Origin: Acanthaster planci
Lineage: Eukaryota; Echinodermata; Asteroidea; Valvatida; Acanthasteridae
Assembly: GCF_001949145.1 (NCBI RefSeq)
Contig: NW_019091420.1
Coordinates: 481,539 to 545,538, forward strand
DNA: 64,000 nt
Direction: 5' to 3'
The translations under genes and the position numbers were made by a program. The notes under the pieces were generated by a model, which saw only the letters and a list, made by a program, of their open reading frames with translations, was not told the origin of the DNA and searched no databases. Shown piece by piece: positions 46,601-55,963 of the stretch (position 1 is the stretch's first letter; every line of letters starts with the position of its first letter).

Positions 46601-47175
46601 GCAGGGGGAGGGGGGTTAGGTTCAGTGATTGGAGAGGGTGGTCAATAAGATGACCTTTTAATGCTGTCGGTAGTGAATTCAGTGTCTTTGTTGGTCCACA
46701 GGATCTGGTGAAGAGTCATCTACTTTTTGCCGTGCGAGAGGAGGTGGAGGTGCTGAAGGAGCAGATCAAGGGGCTGCTGGAGAAGAACGAGCAGCTGCAG
46801 CGGGAGAATAACCTCCTCCGCCAGAAGCAGTCCCAGGCCCTCCCCCCGCACCTGCCCTACAGCCAGTCAGAGGCGGCCCCGCCCCACGTGGGGGCGGGAC
46901 CCCCAGCCGGCCAGGACCAAGGGGGGTTCCCGACGCTGACGGGCCCGGCCGCGCCCCGGGTGGAGGGCTACCAGCCGGGGGCCGGGGAGCAGCCGCCATT
47001 TGCCGGGCTGCAGCCGCTGCCGGGTGCTGCGCCCGCCCAGCAGCAGACCCTGCCCCAGCAGCAGGCAGGCCAGTTTGGTCACCTACAGCAAGCAGCTCCG
47101 CAGCAGCAACCACCGCAGCTCACGCTACCGCAGCAGACATCGACCCAACTCAACCAGCCGCCGTCCCAGACATGA
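21800..47175 (+). CDS. TSC22D: TSC22-domain family protein, long isoform (459 residues)
   Basis: Predicted CDS joins 21800-22656, 42092-42140 and 46702-47175. The phase is AG/C at the first junction and 0 at the second. The start has A at -3 and G at +4. The N-terminal exon carries the two motifs that mark long TSC22D1/D2/D4 and fly Bunched-A proteins: [17 protein letters not shown] at about residues 54-70, and SRFKLVKV with RGRWTCKDF at about 136-159. The TSC box ([17 protein letters not shown] and on) spans about 293-319. A leucine zipper with leucines at 320, 327, 334 and 341 follows. The last 118 residues are Pro/Gln-rich. The family dimerises through the TSC box/zipper and regulates growth, volume stress and transcription; the exact paralogue (D1 to D4) cannot be assigned, and the gene may be the single pre-duplication orthologue. 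Confidence 0.92.
22761..23112. mobile_element. Foldback element in the TSC22D intron
   Basis: A 352-bp element is bounded by GTTACGCCCCAACTATAGCA and its inverted copy, with further inverted and direct CCCAACTATAG motifs inside both arms. No coding region is seen. A short block at 1270-1310 upstream of TMCO3 shares the CTATAGTTGGGACGG motif. The target duplication is unclear, with TGTA the best candidate. Confidence 0.75.
24186..24262. repeat. Dispersed repeat shared with TMCO3 intron 10
   Basis: The block AGTCCCGAATCCTCTGATTT and following ATATGATTTTACATA recurs at 10085-10165 as AGTCCCAAATCCTCCAATTC and ACGATTTTACATA. Both lie next to TTAACCCC or its complement, hinting at a TTAA-type element. 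Full ends were not found. Confidence 0.5.
24667..24905 (+). repeat. Dispersed repeat family D, copy 1
   Basis: Shares GAACAAAAGAGGGC, the block GTACTC..CGCATAGGCGCGC, then GCAGAGCAC..GAGTACGC and a later TTGGGGGTGC with the copy at 57806-58135. It shares the same ordered landmarks with an inverted copy at 32615-32787. No open frame is shared, so it looks like a non-autonomous mobile element of unknown class. Confidence 0.65.
25194..25278. repeat. Compact 14-bp inverted repeat
   Basis: GGTTGGACAGTCGA at 25194-25207 is repeated exactly inverted at 25265-25278, with 57 bases between. The interior contains two direct copies of CCTCGGGAACT-like sequence. It may be a short MITE remnant. Confidence 0.55.
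26329..26814. mobile_element. Decayed hAT-like element
   Basis: The left end GGGGCTGTGCTCAATATCC and the complement of the right end AGGGCTGAGTCAATTCGAAT are similar. Both are followed by ATTCGAATA-rich sequence. AGGGCTG termini are common in hAT MITEs. The interior is AT-rich and non-coding. Target duplications are not evident. Confidence 0.4.
26823..27040. mobile_element. Foldback MITE with about 100-bp arms
   Basis: AGATACCTGTAGGTTTGCCG at the left end matches the complement of the right end (AGATATATTGTAGGTTTACG). The arms continue through TTTTTGAGTGTGCAGGGC and GAAAAGAACTGGTGGT to the centre near 26930. The whole element can form one long imperfect hairpin. Confidence 0.75.
27165..27530. 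repeat. 42-bp minisatellite
   Basis: Units start ATTGCT at 27385, 27427 and 27469, with a partial one at 27511; each contains TCTGTTGGATCCA. Degenerate units extend left to about 27165. Because 42 is divisible by three, several frames stay open across it, but they encode only a 14-residue echo of the repeat. Confidence 0.85.
27720..28260. repeat. TACATG-rich low-complexity region
   Basis: Many overlapping copies of the self-complementary hexamers TACATG/ACATGT and GTAC steps occur here (for example TACATGTACATACATGTA near 27890). Similar clusters recur through the TSC22D intron, at 32240-32450, 33100-33270, 34850-34910 and 46050-46070. Confidence 0.7.
28411..28553. mobile_element. Short foldback MITE
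   Basis: The left arm GGTCCTGTTTGTTTCACACT is the near-exact inverse of the right arm (GGGCTGTTTGTTTCGCACTG when read inward). The arms run about 55 bp each, through GATCAGTGATCC. No target duplication is obvious. Confidence 0.7.
32615..32787 (-). repeat. Dispersed repeat family D, copy 2 (inverted)
   Basis: On the minus strand this reads AATCCGCTCTGAGCAGGAAC, then AAAACACGGCATGTTTTT and later GACTACGTGCAACGAATTTA, the same order of landmarks as the copies at 24667 and 57806. It is more divergent than either. Confidence 0.5.
34010..34274. mobile_element. TA-flanked foldback MITE
   Basis: TATATGGGTCATTCCATGAA at 34010 is mirrored by the complement of 34255-34274, with arms of about 55 bp that also share GGGCACAGTTTGTGACGGCGTCC. 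TATA at both boundaries fits a TA target, as for Tc1/mariner-type elements. No coding region is present. Confidence 0.75.
34978..35330 (+). repeat. CCTCAATCCTCC dispersed repeat, copy 1
   Basis: Starts CCTAACCCTCTGGGCCCTTT and contains several CCTCAATCCTTC/CAAAATCCTCC modules. It ends in a hairpin, CCTCAATCTTCCAAAAT paired with ATTTTGGAAAATTGAGG. The start and modules recur at 38825-39300. Confidence 0.65.
37550..37979 (+). promoter_or_regulatory. TSC22D: Inferred internal TSC22D promoter / 5' UTR of the short isoform
   Basis: The region precedes an alternative first coding exon. An in-frame TAA at 37926-37928 shows that the short protein starts after it. A transcription start within this region is inferred from gene architecture only; no clear TATA box was seen. 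Confidence 0.35.
37980..38158 (+). CDS. TSC22D: TSC22D alternative first coding exon (short isoform)
   Basis: GC-rich, codon-like sequence inside an AT-richer intron, with a phase-2 donor AG/GTAGGG that fits the shared exon. If not spliced, the frame ends at TAG 38160-38162. Confidence 0.7.
37980..47175 (+). CDS. TSC22D: TSC22-domain family protein, short isoform (233 residues)
   Basis: Predicted CDS joins 37980-38158, 42092-42140 and 46702-47175. The alternative first exon ends CAC AG before GTAGGG, phase 2, exactly the phase of the long first exon, and so enters the shared TSC-box exon in frame. The unique 59-residue N terminus ([14 protein letters not shown] and on, with [18 protein letters not shown] near its end) replaces the 285-residue long N terminus. 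Met1 has a weak context; Met5 at 37992 has A at -3 and may be used. Short TSC22 isoforms with their own promoter are known in vertebrates and flies, which supports this reading; there is no transcript evidence here. Confidence 0.7.
38501..38590 (+). repeat. hAT-type terminal sequence fragment
   Basis: CAGGGTTCCCGCAGTTATGG followed by GGAAAGTCATGGAAAATACC resembles the ends of widespread hAT-like non-autonomous elements. The other end was not found. This is a tentative call from the CAGGG terminus. Confidence 0.3.
38825..39300 (+). repeat. CCTCAATCCTCC dispersed repeat, copy 2
   Basis: Begins CCTAACCCGCTAGGGCCTTT and includes four or more CTCAATCCTCCAAAATCYTC modules between 39178 and 39290. 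It matches the copy at 34978 in order and spacing of landmarks. A third, partial and inverted block lies at about 46555-46620. Confidence 0.65.
42092..42140 (+). CDS. TSC22D: TSC22D shared exon 2
   Basis: A 49-base exon after GTTTCAG and before GTAAGT. It encodes [17 protein letters not shown], the start of the TSC box, and matches the tiny second exon of vertebrate TSC22D genes in size and phase (2 in, 0 out). It is too short to be seen as an open frame alone. Confidence 0.93.
45498..45866. repeat. Diverged tandem duplication with a TTAA-bounded insert
   Basis: TTAACTGGAAATCAGCCATG with TTCTTGAAGCACTG near 45498-45570 recurs as TTAACTGGAAGTTGGCCACT with TTCTTGAAGTGTTT at 45790-45866, a period of about 292 bp. 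Between them, TTAACCCTAACTGCC (45586) and GGTTGGGGTTAA (45782-45793) are near-inverse ends, suggesting a 200-bp TTAA-type insertion in the left copy. Confidence 0.5.
46702..47175 (+). CDS. TSC22D: TSC22D terminal exon (TSC box, leucine zipper, Pro/Gln tail)
   Basis: GAT CTG GTG AAG after GGTCCACAG. It encodes [20 protein letters not shown], completing the TSC box, then heptad leucines and [12 protein letters not shown] 118-residue low-complexity tail rich in Pro, Gln, Ala and Gly follows and ends in TGA at 47173-47175. Antisense open frames over this exon are by-products of its GC-rich codons. Confidence 0.95.
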   Translation, partial: DLVKSHLLFAVREEVEVLKEQIKGLLEKNEQLQRENNLLRQKQSQALPPHLPYSQSEAAPPHVGAGPPAGQDQGGFPTLTGPAAPRVEGYQPGAGEQPPFAGLQPLPGAAPAQQQTLPQQQAGQFGHLQQAAPQQQPPQLTLPQQTSTQLNQPPSQT

Positions 47176-49868
47176 CGACAAGGCCAGGGCATTAGGAAAT
47201 GATTTCATTCTGCAATTCTCCTCCGCATACATGTCATCTGCGAACCAGTTTTTTTTTCTTAAAAAAAAAAAACGTTTCCAAGTGCCCACGGATTCCTGCA
47301 AAAGCATGCCTTTCATTTCTGCTTTCCCGCTTTTGAAGCGAGCTGACTGTCGAACAGCAAGTAAAGCGGCAGGAACGACTTCGCCGACGGAATGGTGGAC
47401 AGATGAAGGTGTCTTAAATCAATTGCAATACGTTATCTGTGATTTGATGATGTCTAAAAAAGTAAGCAGGCAACAGTGGTTTCCATGTAGGTACATCAGT
47501 CAAGAAATATTCTTTCTACACTTGCAGCTTAAGTGGTCTTGGAGAAACTTTGACTGTGCCGTTGCCAAACATCCAAACTTTTGTTGCGCTGTGTGAAACC
47601 CAGCTCTGCGGTGCAGGCAGGGTTGTCACGAGGACATCGTGGGGTTATCCCAATGTGTTTCGAGGACGAGGTCCAGAGGGCGCCCGTGTATCGGTATGGC
47701 TGCATTTGATAAACGTGACTTTGTGGCTTTCGCTAACCTAACTCATTACCGCCTTAAGCTCCTGCCGGTTGGCATCAAAGGCATTCGTTGTGACAGCATC
47801 TTCAAGATTGATGGTAGCATTTGCAAATCAGAGCTCCAATCTCCCCCCCCCAAAAAAAGGAGGAGATTGTAACCCCCAAAAAGTCATTTCTCTCCAACCT
47901 TTTTGCTTAAATTGTTCACCCTGTCAGACTATCAAATTGCTTCACCAAGATCAAGATTTGTTATTAACGGTATGCAGAATGTTTCGTTTGCAAAACTCAA
48001 AATGCGCATAAATAATAGTGTCAGATCAAAAATGTCATTAACATGCCGTACCCAGTCAAGGCCCATTGGGAGTGAAAATGCTGGAATCTGTGCCAACCGC
48101 GTCAGGCAGGAAAAAAAGGTGAGTCCTGAAATGTGGCTGCCGTAGCTTGTGGATTACTGTTAAAAAAAAAAATCACCCGCCGCATTTTCCAAGGTGATTC
48201 TCAGAGGGTCTGTTTTCCTCAACACTTGACATCGAAGTGGTGCAGATTTCTCGCCTGTGCAGGAGCGACATGTAATTTTCTGGTGTGAGTGAAGAGCCCG
48301 CAGGACGGCATTTTTTGCTCCGACTGGCCATTTTCATGGGGGGGGACAGCAGGAATTGTGGGCGGACAAACTTTCAACCAGAGATGATGAAATCCTGCGG
48401 GAGGTGCCGGGCCAAGAATGGTGTCCGTTTGGTCGAGGCGCATCCCGGAATGTAACCCGATCGCCGCGCAGTTGAGCACAGGTTCGGCTGTAACTCACTC
48501 ACAGCAGACGTAGACTTGGAGCTGAATCAGGATGGCGTTTGGTGCGACAGGAGTGTCTCGCAAGGGGGAGACGAAAGCGACTTAACGCACACACTGCAAA
48601 AAAAAGAAGCAACATCACGACTGTGTACAGCTGCGCCTGGAAATTGTTCCACTTGAAGTTGGATAGTTCTGTGATGGCTGTTACATTTTGGTGGTCGCGC
48701 ACTGTACAGCGTTGTATAAAGATCAGAAATGATCACCCGAAAATCTTAAGTGCAACTTAAATGTGTTAAATTGGTTGACTGCAGTTGTGCAATTCTTGCA
48801 GCCGTTAATGCTGACAATATCTGCTTGTGCTCTTTGTACTTCATGCATAGGTAAGGTTTAAGACACCTGGTCTATGTAAGCCCCAAATCGACGTCTTGAA
48901 TGAGACTATTTGTGTTCTTTCCTGGAGCGCAGAGCAGAGGAGATGAATTTTCAACCTGATCCTCGTTGGGCCCTTCTTGTCTGCTGCTTTTCAGCATGTA
49001 ATGCTGTTCTGGTCAAATCTGCAGACGACTTCGTAAAGATGCAAACAGATTGGCTCATCAGATCCCTAATGCTGTGCAAAGTTGTGCGTAGAGAGAAAAT
49101 GTCTGGCGTTGCTCTCAATTAGTGACGCTCCATGCATGGTATGCAATTTCTTTGATCCTCATTTGGTATCAGTCTCGCACGTGCTTGCTTACGCATGTGT
49201 GCGCCGTGGGCTATCCCTCTCCCGATATGCAGAGGGGCTCTTTATGGCCAAGACCACAGCACTTGATATCTGAAGAGATTGGGGCTTCATCGCACACACC
49301 AGGGAGTATTTGCGAAGAAGTCCACTGTGAGAGAGATGCGTATGGCCCCCCGAGGCTTGATCACCATTGCATTGGGTCCATGGGATTGGATGTAATCTCA
49401 GAGCTAGTTGGGATGTCAAGATGTTTGTTGGGCCTGCAAATTCATCATTTTCAGGATTCCTTGAAAACCTAGGCTAGCTTGCCCAATCCACTGTCTTTTG
49501 CTCTGTGGACAGCTTTACAACGTCTCGGTTTCCAATCGGGTCCTGTGCCTTGCTTTTGAGAAGTAGTCTTGTAAAGTAGGTGTGTACTCGGTCGCTTGGA
49601 GCAGTTGTCTGCCCTGGAGAATACGAAATGAAACCAAATTTAACTCGAGGTTTTAGCCCATGCTACCCCCAGAAGACCCGTAACACCTTGCCAAACCTCA
49701 CGATAACTTGAGGCTTGAGGTACCCAGGGGAAAAAAACAAACTAAAAACCTCTTAAAATCTCAAGATATTCTAAAACCTTGAGTTATCGCATGTTGAATT
49801 TCGCATTCTCTCCATACTGTGGCATTTTCTCTGTATTGCATTCAGACGCAAAACATTTCTTGCTCAAT

Positions 49869-50036
49869 TGGGGCATTTCACAGTAGTGCGCCTCCAAGAG
49901 TTTCGCGTTGGCCAATCACAATGCGCAAAATCTGTTGACCCGATGCACATTCGGAAAGGGTTGACAGATTTCGCACGCTGTGATCGGCCAACACATTGCG
50001 AACTCTTGGGGGCGCACTATTGTGAATCGACCGTAT
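49869..50036. mobile_element. Foldback MITE family C, copy 1 (in TSC22D 3' UTR)
   Basis: The arms contain AGTAGTGCGCCTCCAAGAGT and, read inward from the right, AATAGTGCGCCCCCAAGAGT. They continue through GTTGGCCAATCACA and GCGCAAAATCTG. The same arms recur at 58838-58989. If the 3' UTR call is right, the transcript carries a stable hairpin here. Confidence 0.75.
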
Positions 50037-50426
50037 TGTGAGCAGTTGTTTCTGCCCCATGAATGTGCACATTATGTACACGCATTGTGACAAAATAACA
50101 ATTTTCTTTGAAACACAGTTTTACGTAACAATACTTGTCTAATACTTTCACTTCAAGTTAGGTTTTAATTTTTGCTGTCATCAGTTGTACATGTTTATGT
50201 ATCTGTCATGGGCAAGAGCATTCATTCCAATATACTGTGTTATTGTTATTTATTATTATGATTTGACAAAAAGGAATCAAGAACTTTTTTTCTTTGTGTT
50301 TTTGTTTTTATTTTGTTTCGGGGAAAGATGCTCAGTTGTCTAGAAAAATTGTTTGTGTCGTTACGTTCGTGCTTCCATCCTTTATTGTGTGCTCGATATG
50401 ATAAAATGAATGCAACATTGTTTACT

Positions 50427-50432
50427 AATAAA
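50427..50432 (+). terminator. TSC22D: Candidate TSC22D polyadenylation signal AATAAA
   Basis: Canonical hexamer in TTTACTAATAAATAATTC, followed by TTTTGTTG and TGTACATGTATAATGTAC, a T/GT-rich downstream element. It is the best candidate in the A/T-rich end of the region. Confidence 0.5.
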
Positions 50433-53275
50433 TAATTCTTTTGTTGTAATTATTATGTACATGTATAATGTACCTTTAAAGGTTGGCCACATTGATAAGT
50501 GTACACTTGTAATCCATTGTTTATAGTTTAACCGGCCGTAATTAATGTGAACGCTTAAATTCTGATGATTGACAGAAAAAGTGCGGAGCTTTTTTTTAAA
50601 AATTAATTTTCAAAAATTGTTAAACATTTCCATCATTTCAAACTGTTGTTCATGTAAGGGCATTTCTTGTAAAGGAAAGTGTACTCTTTATTAAGCGAAG
50701 AAAAAAAGGGAAAAGGTGATTTTGGTCTAACTTGAAACTTTCAGCAACTCAGACTTTTAAATTCAGTTTAGGGGAAGTGTTTGCGGGTTTTCGTTGTTGT
50801 TGTTTTTGTTTACCGGCAGAAAGTGGAGTTAACCTCCCAAATCGGTAATTTGTAACCAGAGATAATTGAAAATTCTTTTGTGTCGTCTAGTTGCACAACA
50901 TACCGGTATTTCGTTTGCCACAAATACTCACTCTAAATTCATGACTTACTGAGTCGCTTTACGTCTTCATTGTCATCTCATTTATAGTCGGGTATATTTT
51001 CTTTTGCTCTCTGACTGGTCCGAGATCCCTCGGTATGAGGCATCTCGCATATTTATTCTGTTATCTCCACCAAACGGTATACTTCGAATAAATTCTGTGC
51101 GGTGTTCGCCCAGAGATGAAAAATGCATGTTACACACCGAACCTTCAACCTGTTCCGTATTGCACTAAACAAGAATTCAACTCCAATACCCTTCGCATTT
51201 ACATTAATCATGATAGCGTCATTCGAAAATTTCTTCCCTCCAAATAATAGTCCAACAACTTGTGTGAATTTCCCCCATTATGCCAATAGTTGTAATTACA
51301 AATAACATGTATTCAGGCATCACAGATAAATCTGTATTGAAAATCAATAGATTAGAAAAAAAAAACCTTCGACCAAACGTTAAATTCAGAGTTTTTAAGA
51401 CATAGCTGTTTGCTAAGATCCATCAACGGCAGTGTAGTAAACAGAATTTGGTGATAGACTGCAGGTTTTCTGGTTACAGTCGTAATCTTTGCCTACCAGT
51501 TACTGGTAAAACTACGGGTGGCCGTCAGTAATTTTAAAAAAAATCCAGCGTTTAGAAAAATCGCACCCAGTTGTATCGAAACACCAAATACATGTATTAT
51601 TACATGTACGACTGTGTGAATGTATGGCCCTCGTGAAAGGTACATGTAGAGGCAAACCAGCTAAGGGTGAGATTACTGCAAGTTCTGGGCCGCACAACCG
51701 TTCATCTTTCTCGTGCTGTAGATGTACATGTAGGTAAAAGTAGTGTCGTCACGAAAAACATTTTCGAAGAGAAAGGTCAGCTATTAGGCCTACGACGTTG
51801 TGGTGGTAGCGAGTCGCATAAATCAAACTGCGATACTTCAGCCTTAGGAGCAACATTGTACCTTTGCGAAAATTCAGTCAGAAGGATGACTAAGATCCTG
51901 ATATCCAATGTTCCCCCGAACACGCATTTGCACGTTAACGTAATTTGGAATTAATGACTGCAGTGCACCTTAACCTTGATTCCAGTGTTTATATCGCGTA
52001 CATTCCTATTACAAAGAGCGCCCTCTTTACAACCAAAGGTAAATAACTATTATTCTCTCATCAAAATAAATGCTTAGCAAATGCCGGATTGCGCATGATT
52101 CAGTAAGAGTTGGTATTGCTTAATTGTGATATGTAGCGATCAATAACAACGGTAACTGTGATATAAAAGTTCGCATTGTTATCTAAGTAATTTCAGAGAA
52201 GGATAGTTAACCTCGGCAGAAAAAAATTGTCTCCCAAAATAGCTATAATGTAGTAGTCAGATGATGGGCTCACCTTTACACATTTAATGTCTTTTCCCAC
52301 ACGCCGTCCTTGATTTGAATGCAACCTTTCCCCCTTCGTTGCCGAAGAGACTGTTTCTGTCATTGGTTTCTTTTTTTACTTCAGATACATAAACTTCAAT
52401 TGAACAGAGTCATGGGCAGCATCGGTTTAATTAATTGATGAAGAAAAGGCGATAACAAATAGAAAGTATGTCACAAAATTAGTTCCTAAAAAGGACAATT
52501 TATACCTTTTGGGAATTATTCCCTTTTCGCGGAAACCTTCCAATACCCGAGACTAAGAATTTAGATTGTATAAACTCGATGGTATTTTGCTATTCCGAAA
52601 TTCATCGCACACTGTAAATTTTCCTTTTGTAAGGAACTTTATACCCAGCCCATTTAAACCGTAGAGAGATGTTATTAATCGTTGTCCATTTTCTGTGCAA
52701 ACTATTTTAGGAAAGTGCAACGACAAGCAAGACGCTGGTAATAAAACGGCACGCAAAAAATAGAGATTTTACTGCACAATTCCCTGTACATTTACAAAAC
52801 AACGGTAACGGACTTTGTCTGTCAAAACAAATTAAAGAGTCGGTTATGTCTTGTAAAACTGAAAAAAGTTGGTGTGGTCTTGGTTATTTATTTATTAATG
52901 TGTGTGTGGGATGGCTGCTCTCCTTAGCTTGCCAATAACTTCAGTCTCTTTTTCAGACTGTCGGATGTTCAATTTTGAAAGAACTGGAAACCTGATAAAG
53001 AAGCGCGCGCTTTTGTGCCCTGCGTGATGGCATTACCAGAGCTGTTACTAATCAAGAGAGTTGCGACATGAATGTCTCAGTTTTCGGAAACAAAATGGTA
53101 GACTATGCACCAGTGCACAGAACATAGCAATAGCTGCATGTTGTACTGCGCACATTTGAAAAGCCACTCTGGTTCCATTTCGGGTAGCAGCAGCGTCGAG
53201 TCTTGGTAATAAGCCTTTTGCGAGTTGCATTAATAAAAACACTGAGCTAGTGACTGCTCATAAACATAACAGTTG

Positions 53276-53454
53276 GAATTCCCAAGACTAGAGACACTGT
53301 TACCTTGTGATTCGGGGCAAGCTTTTACATAGCGACCACCATCCCTGGAATGGACTGGTTCCTTTGTACTGGTGTAAGGCGTCTCTTACGTAACTAAACA
53401 AAAGCCTGCCCGAATCACGAGGTACAGAAACAGTGTTTAAAGAATTGAGAATTC
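53276..53454. mobile_element. Foldback element
   Basis: GAATTCCCAAGACTAGAGAC and ACACTGTTACCTTGTGATTC on the left are mirrored by the complement of the right end (GAATTCTCAATTC, then ACACTGTTTCTGTACC and TCGTGATTCGGGC). The arms are about 60 bp and imperfect. No coding region is present. Confidence 0.6.
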
Positions 53455-54157
53455 AAAGTGTTATATTCACGCGAATTTAAAGAGCATAGTTTAAATTTTA
53501 CTCGTGAAAGGCTTATTGTTCCATTTTTATGATGAGGTGTTCTTGGATCAAAGTGCACTCAAGCGTGTGGGTGTCTTGCGTCCACACGCATTCGCTCATT
53601 GCCCAGCGCCTGAAGGGCTGATGGCCTTGTATAGATTTTAGTGGAGGAAATACGTCACACGGGGTTAAGGCAAACGACGCACAGGCACTTTGGGTAAATT
53701 TCTGCCAGGCGCGCGAGCTCCTCAATGCGTTACAAAAGCGGCGGTAAGCCGTTGCCAATTCGATATTTTTTCGTTTTCTTCCTCATTGCTGAAAAGATTC
53801 CAACTGCACTTTATTCGTTCATCCAAAGTTGATTAAGATAACCAATGATTTGAAATATATCTCCAAACGACACGTGATCAGTGATACTTCGAAGATAAAT
53901 TACCACACTATGATTGTACCAAGGCCATTTTTAATGATAATGTGTTGCCATTAGTGAATCTAAATATTAGGATAACCCTTCGCTAACAGGAAGTGATAAC
54001 CTCGCGGCCGCAGGTTGTTCACAATGTAGCCAATCACAATGCAAAGCCATCAACCCTTCGCACGGCCCTGTACGAGGGTTGAGTGACGAGTGAACCACGT
54101 GCATGCCACAGGTAATTCCTTTCAATCCTGGCGCGGTACGGAGAGAACGTTTTACAC

Positions 54158-54230
54158 ATAACGCGCCAAAGAACACCAAGCGAGCAACTGTGCATCCACA
54201 GTTGCTTGTTCCGCGTTCTTTGGCGTGTGT
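54158..54230. repeat. Hairpin of about 29-bp arms
   Basis: CGCCAAAGAACACCAAGC followed by GAGCAACTGTG pairs with CACAGTTGCTTG and GTTCTTTGGCG, with a short loop and about five mismatches. It may be a foldback transposon remnant; a structured RNA cannot be excluded. Confidence 0.6.
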
Positions 54231-55902
54231 TGGGGGCGCACGGCGGACACATTCAGAAGAGCTGAGGCCCACGGTGTGCTGTTGTTTCACAGTCGAAGTA
54301 GAGAGCTACTCTGGGCCAGTCCCAGATGTCCTCGTTGCTATCTTCTGGCTCGTCGAGAAGGGCGTTGAAAGGTAGGTGTGTGAAACTTTCTGGGCGCATT
54401 CGAAACCTCATTCTCGTGGGACTCATGAACAGTGAACGTTGGTCAAAGTGTGATGCCGTCAAGAAAATCATCAGATCTTTTGTATACCAATGAGCTTTTG
54501 TGGGTACATTAGAATGAAATTTGGTACACTGAGTTCTTTAACTTCACGTGGACGTAACACTTTTAAAAGTCTCCATGCCAAAGAAACTGTTAGACCTAAT
54601 ACCTCGTCATTTGGGGCATGCTTTTGCTTAATAGTTACATAAGAGACACCTTGCACCAGTACAATGTTTTCAATGGATAAGAAGGGCACAAAGGAATCAG
54701 TCCATTCCAGAGATGGTGGTCGCTATGCGAAAGCTTGCCTCCAAAACAAGGTGCAGCAACTGTGTCTTTAGTCTGGGAAATTCAAATTATTATGTTTATG
54801 TGCAATCAGATAACTCGGCTTACCAGACTTTATTCAAATTTAACTCGCATGAGGCTTATTATTGGAGCAAATTTAGCTTGGGTAAAAGGGCAAAAATCAC
54901 CATTATTAAAGTAAATCTTCATTAATTCTATTTTGTCCACGGAGTAACGATTGTGTGCTTAAATTTAGTATATGGTAAAACCCATGATATAATCTTTGAC
55001 AGCTTTGCAACAGATTTGGGCTCAAAACATTCCGCAAAACTTTGACCCAGGAAGTATTTCAGATACTGTTATCGCAGAAGATAAATGCTATCGCTTCTCT
55101 CTGCCAAAATGGTATTTTTAGCGGCAGGTGTTTTCTGAAACCTGTTTTTTTTTTTTTTTTGGTAAATGGAAAAATTCTTATCCCTGATTTGTAATATTGT
55201 TTTTCACACACACTAAACAAATAATTTCTTTCAATGACCCATTCAATTTCAAACCTATACAGTCCCGGCATCGTGATAATTGTTAATGTTTTACGAGAAT
55301 TCATTGTTTTCTGACTTACAAGAATGATTTTTTTTAGCTAATACATGACGAGTATGAGAAAATGTTCAACTGAAACTTTTAAATTGTTGTTTGACTGGTG
55401 ACAACAATCCATCGTATTTTTGACAAGTATCGGGAGTGATGGCTTGGTGATGCTGAAAACTGCTTTAACATAGGACCTATATAGGCATAAAATGATGTCC
55501 AAGGGCGGTTGTGCATGTTTCTCGAGAGAAATCAGCTTGAAATTTAAGCTAAATTTCTAAATTATCATTTTGATGTGACTTTGAAAATGTTTAATTTTTC
55601 TCTAGGGATGGTATCAAATTTGCAACGTTTTGATTAATTGTAAAGGAGCAACCGACACATTCGGGCATTTGACAGTTTGATAAACATATGCTTCCTGTTC
55701 TTTCATTAACCCTTTTAAGAGCATATTACGTATTAGCTCACCCTTTCGTTTGAATACCTTAAAATCAATTATATCTAAAGACCACGCTCATTCAAGATCA
55801 AAATAATGGCGACACATGACTTGAGATACGTAAACACTCGTGCGCAAGAGCGCATGTCCATCGCGACCTTCGCTATACCCAGCAAGAAATGAGACCGAGG
55901 GG

Positions 55903-55963
55903 NNNNNNNNNNNNNNNNNNNNNNNNNNNNNNNNNNNNNNNNNNNNNNNNNNNNNNNNNNNNN
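55903..55963. other. Assembly gap (61 N)
   Basis: Unknown bases. The flanks are unique sequence, so the true length and content cannot be inferred. Confidence 0.99.

Larger units (their letters stand above)
47176..50455 (+). other. TSC22D: Probable TSC22D 3' UTR
   Basis: No coding sequence is recognised between the stop codon and a canonical AATAAA at 50427-50432. The stretch contains a foldback MITE (49869-50036) and A/T-rich 3' sequence with ATTATTTATTATTATG before the signal. Length of about 3.3 kb is plausible for this family but unproven. Confidence 0.45.

Noticed and set aside
46766-47113. Ala/Pro/Gly-rich antisense frame over the TSC22D terminal exon
   Set aside because: Mirror image of the Pro/Gln-rich sense tail; no independent domain or splice site.
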